Shown here: one piece after another, positions 33,858 to 34,650 of the stretch
How the letters are laid out: the number at the start of each line of letters is the position of its first letter
Position numbering within the stretch: position 1 is the stretch's first letter
Assembly: GCA_023459915.1 (NCBI GenBank)
Contig: JAEWSN010000164.1
Coordinates: 1 to 34,650 of the forward strand
Direction of reading: 5' to 3'
Origin: Bacillota bacterium
GTDB lineage: Bacteria; Bacillota; Clostridia; DSM-8532
Length of the DNA: 34,650 nucleotides
Made by a program: the position numbers and the translations under genes
Notes under the pieces: model-generated
What the model was told of the DNA's origin: nothing
The model's database searches: none
The model's input: the letters and a program-made list of their open reading frames with translations, nothing else

Positions 33858-34310
33858 GTGATTGTGGATTGGATGAAAAATGCGGAATGCTACAAACCCC
33901 TCGATCCCAGGATCTCGGAGGGCCTGCATCTTCTGGAGCAGTTGGACAAGCTGGATCTCGACCCGGGATGGCATACGGCGGATAACGGCATTGCCTACCT
34001 GATACAGGAAAGCGACACCGTTCCGGTCAACAACAACATGTGGGAAGCGCATCGTCACACCACGGACATCCAGTTCATCCTGATGGGGGAGGAGTATTTC
34101 GGGTATACCGACACATCCTTGCTCGGAGAACGCACAAAGGCATACGATCCGGAAGATGATATCGAATATTTCAAAGGAACCGGCGATTTCGTCACACTCA
34201 AACCCGGCATGTTCGCCATCCAGTTTCCGCACGACGCGCACCTGCCCGGCAGCCACAACGGACAGTCCGGATATCTCAGGCGCGGTGTCATCAAGCTGCC
34301 CTGGGGATGA
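33858..34310 (+). CDS. YhcH/YjgK/YiaL (EbgC-like) family protein
   Basis: 150 residues from the GTG at 33858, the usual family size. Characteristic segments are NMWEAHRHTTDIQFILMGEE, FVTLKPGMFAIQFPHDAHLPG and RRGVIKLPW; the conserved EAHR, D and PHDAH residues build a cupin-like metal pocket. Family members are linked to sugar metabolism (sialic acid anomerase NanQ, EbgC of E. coli). The GTG is chosen because AAGGAG lies 8 bases upstream and the family begins MI-D; the ATG at 33852 sits only 2 bases from that site. It may help convert the anomers of a released sugar. A likely promoter and palindrome precede it. Confidence 0.88.
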   Translation: MIVDWMKNAECYKPLDPRISEGLHLLEQLDKLDLDPGWHTADNGIAYLIQESDTVPVNNNMWEAHRHTTDIQFILMGEEYFGYTDTSLLGERTKAYDPEDDIEYFKGTGDFVTLKPGMFAIQFPHDAHLPGSHNGQSGYLRRGVIKLPWG

Positions 34311-34381
34311 TCGCGACCGTATGAGGTAATGGTTTCTTGTGTCAGTGGATGGTTTGATTTGAAGGAGAAGTGCCATGAAGT

Positions 34382-34650
34382 ACCTATGTCAACAACGTCA
34401 GAGAAAATGACGGGACGCCCATGCGTGTCGACGGTTCCCTCACTGTAAACGGGCCAGATGCCATTACCGGAAGGCACGACGCACGCCACGGCGGCACACG
34501 CGAGTCGACCATAACAATCAATAGCGGCGCCTTCACCGAAAAAGTAGCAATGGCATCAGGCCAGAGGGCTTGCTCATCGTCAACGAAGGGACTGTACGCG
34601 GTCGCTTCGACCGATGGAGGTTGCCCTTCTGTCCGAAGTATTGCTGCATC
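34382..34650 (+). pseudogene. Possible remnant of a beta-helix/adhesin-like protein (partial, no intact start)
   Basis: A good ribosome site (GAAGGAG, 34361-34367) leads to ATG 34375, but this frame ends after 11 codons. In another frame the DNA is open to the window edge and reads TYVNNVRENDGTPMRVDGSL followed by TVNGPDAITG and STITINSGAFT. Such short ITINSGxFT-like strings are typical of repetitive right-handed beta-helix surface proteins. A third frame later reads LLIVNEGTVRGRFD, suggesting more than one frameshift. No function can be given; the match is by eye only. Confidence 0.35.

Overview
The window is GC-rich DNA (about 60% by eye) from what looks like a Gram-positive member of the Bacillota, most likely a Clostridia-type anaerobe. 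The reasons are AGGAGG-type ribosome binding sites before nearly every gene, lipoprotein rather than periplasmic binding proteins, a YesM/YesN two-component pair, an LtaS-like sulfatase, an S-layer-homology protein and a CcpA-like cre sequence. I cannot name a species. There are 24 protein-coding loci and no rRNA, tRNA, CRISPR array or transposase that I can see. Most genes are on the minus strand; the plus-strand genes are the ligase/sulfatase pair, the DeoR regulator, the YhcH gene and an edge remnant.

Layout, in plus coordinates. (1) 1-3943: minus-strand YesM-like sensor kinase and YesN-like AraC response regulator (19-base overlap), followed by the start of a family 1 solute-binding lipoprotein cut by the window edge. 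(2) 4157-10077: complete oligopeptide ABC operon, transcribed oppA-B-C-D-F, with a good promoter about 215 bases before oppA and strong hairpins between oppA and oppB. (3) 10682-16359: simple-sugar (RbsBAC/XylFGH type) ABC transporter, then an FGGY sugar kinase after a clear terminator. A consensus promoter and a perfect cre-like site precede it. (4) 16784-20537: plus-strand AMP-forming acyl ligase and LtaS-like membrane sulfatase, overlapping by 20 bases. (5) 20557-24676: minus-strand diguanylate cyclase and a large secreted RCC1 beta-propeller protein. (6) 25015-27127: divergent S-layer-homology protein and DeoR regulator, followed by four palindromic repeats. (7) 27316-32977: MFS transporter, GH3 glycosidase and xylulokinase, probably a xyloside-use operon; the GH3 gene carries a frameshift. 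(8) 33061-34650: 3-methyladenine glycosylase (tag), a YhcH/EbgC-like gene, and a decayed fragment of a beta-helix-like protein at the edge.

The theme is import and breakdown of peptides and plant-type sugars (opp, sugar ABC, xyloside cassette, two FGGY kinases), with sensing and surface functions between. The most distinctive feature of the DNA is the number of recent-looking short tandem duplications: 12-, 18-, 21-, 24-, 36- and 63-base units inside genes, all multiples of three, and 48/49- and 33/34-base units between genes. A second signal is a shared GGTACC-A-GGTACC palindrome found at the GH3-xylB junction and directly upstream of the yhcH-like gene.
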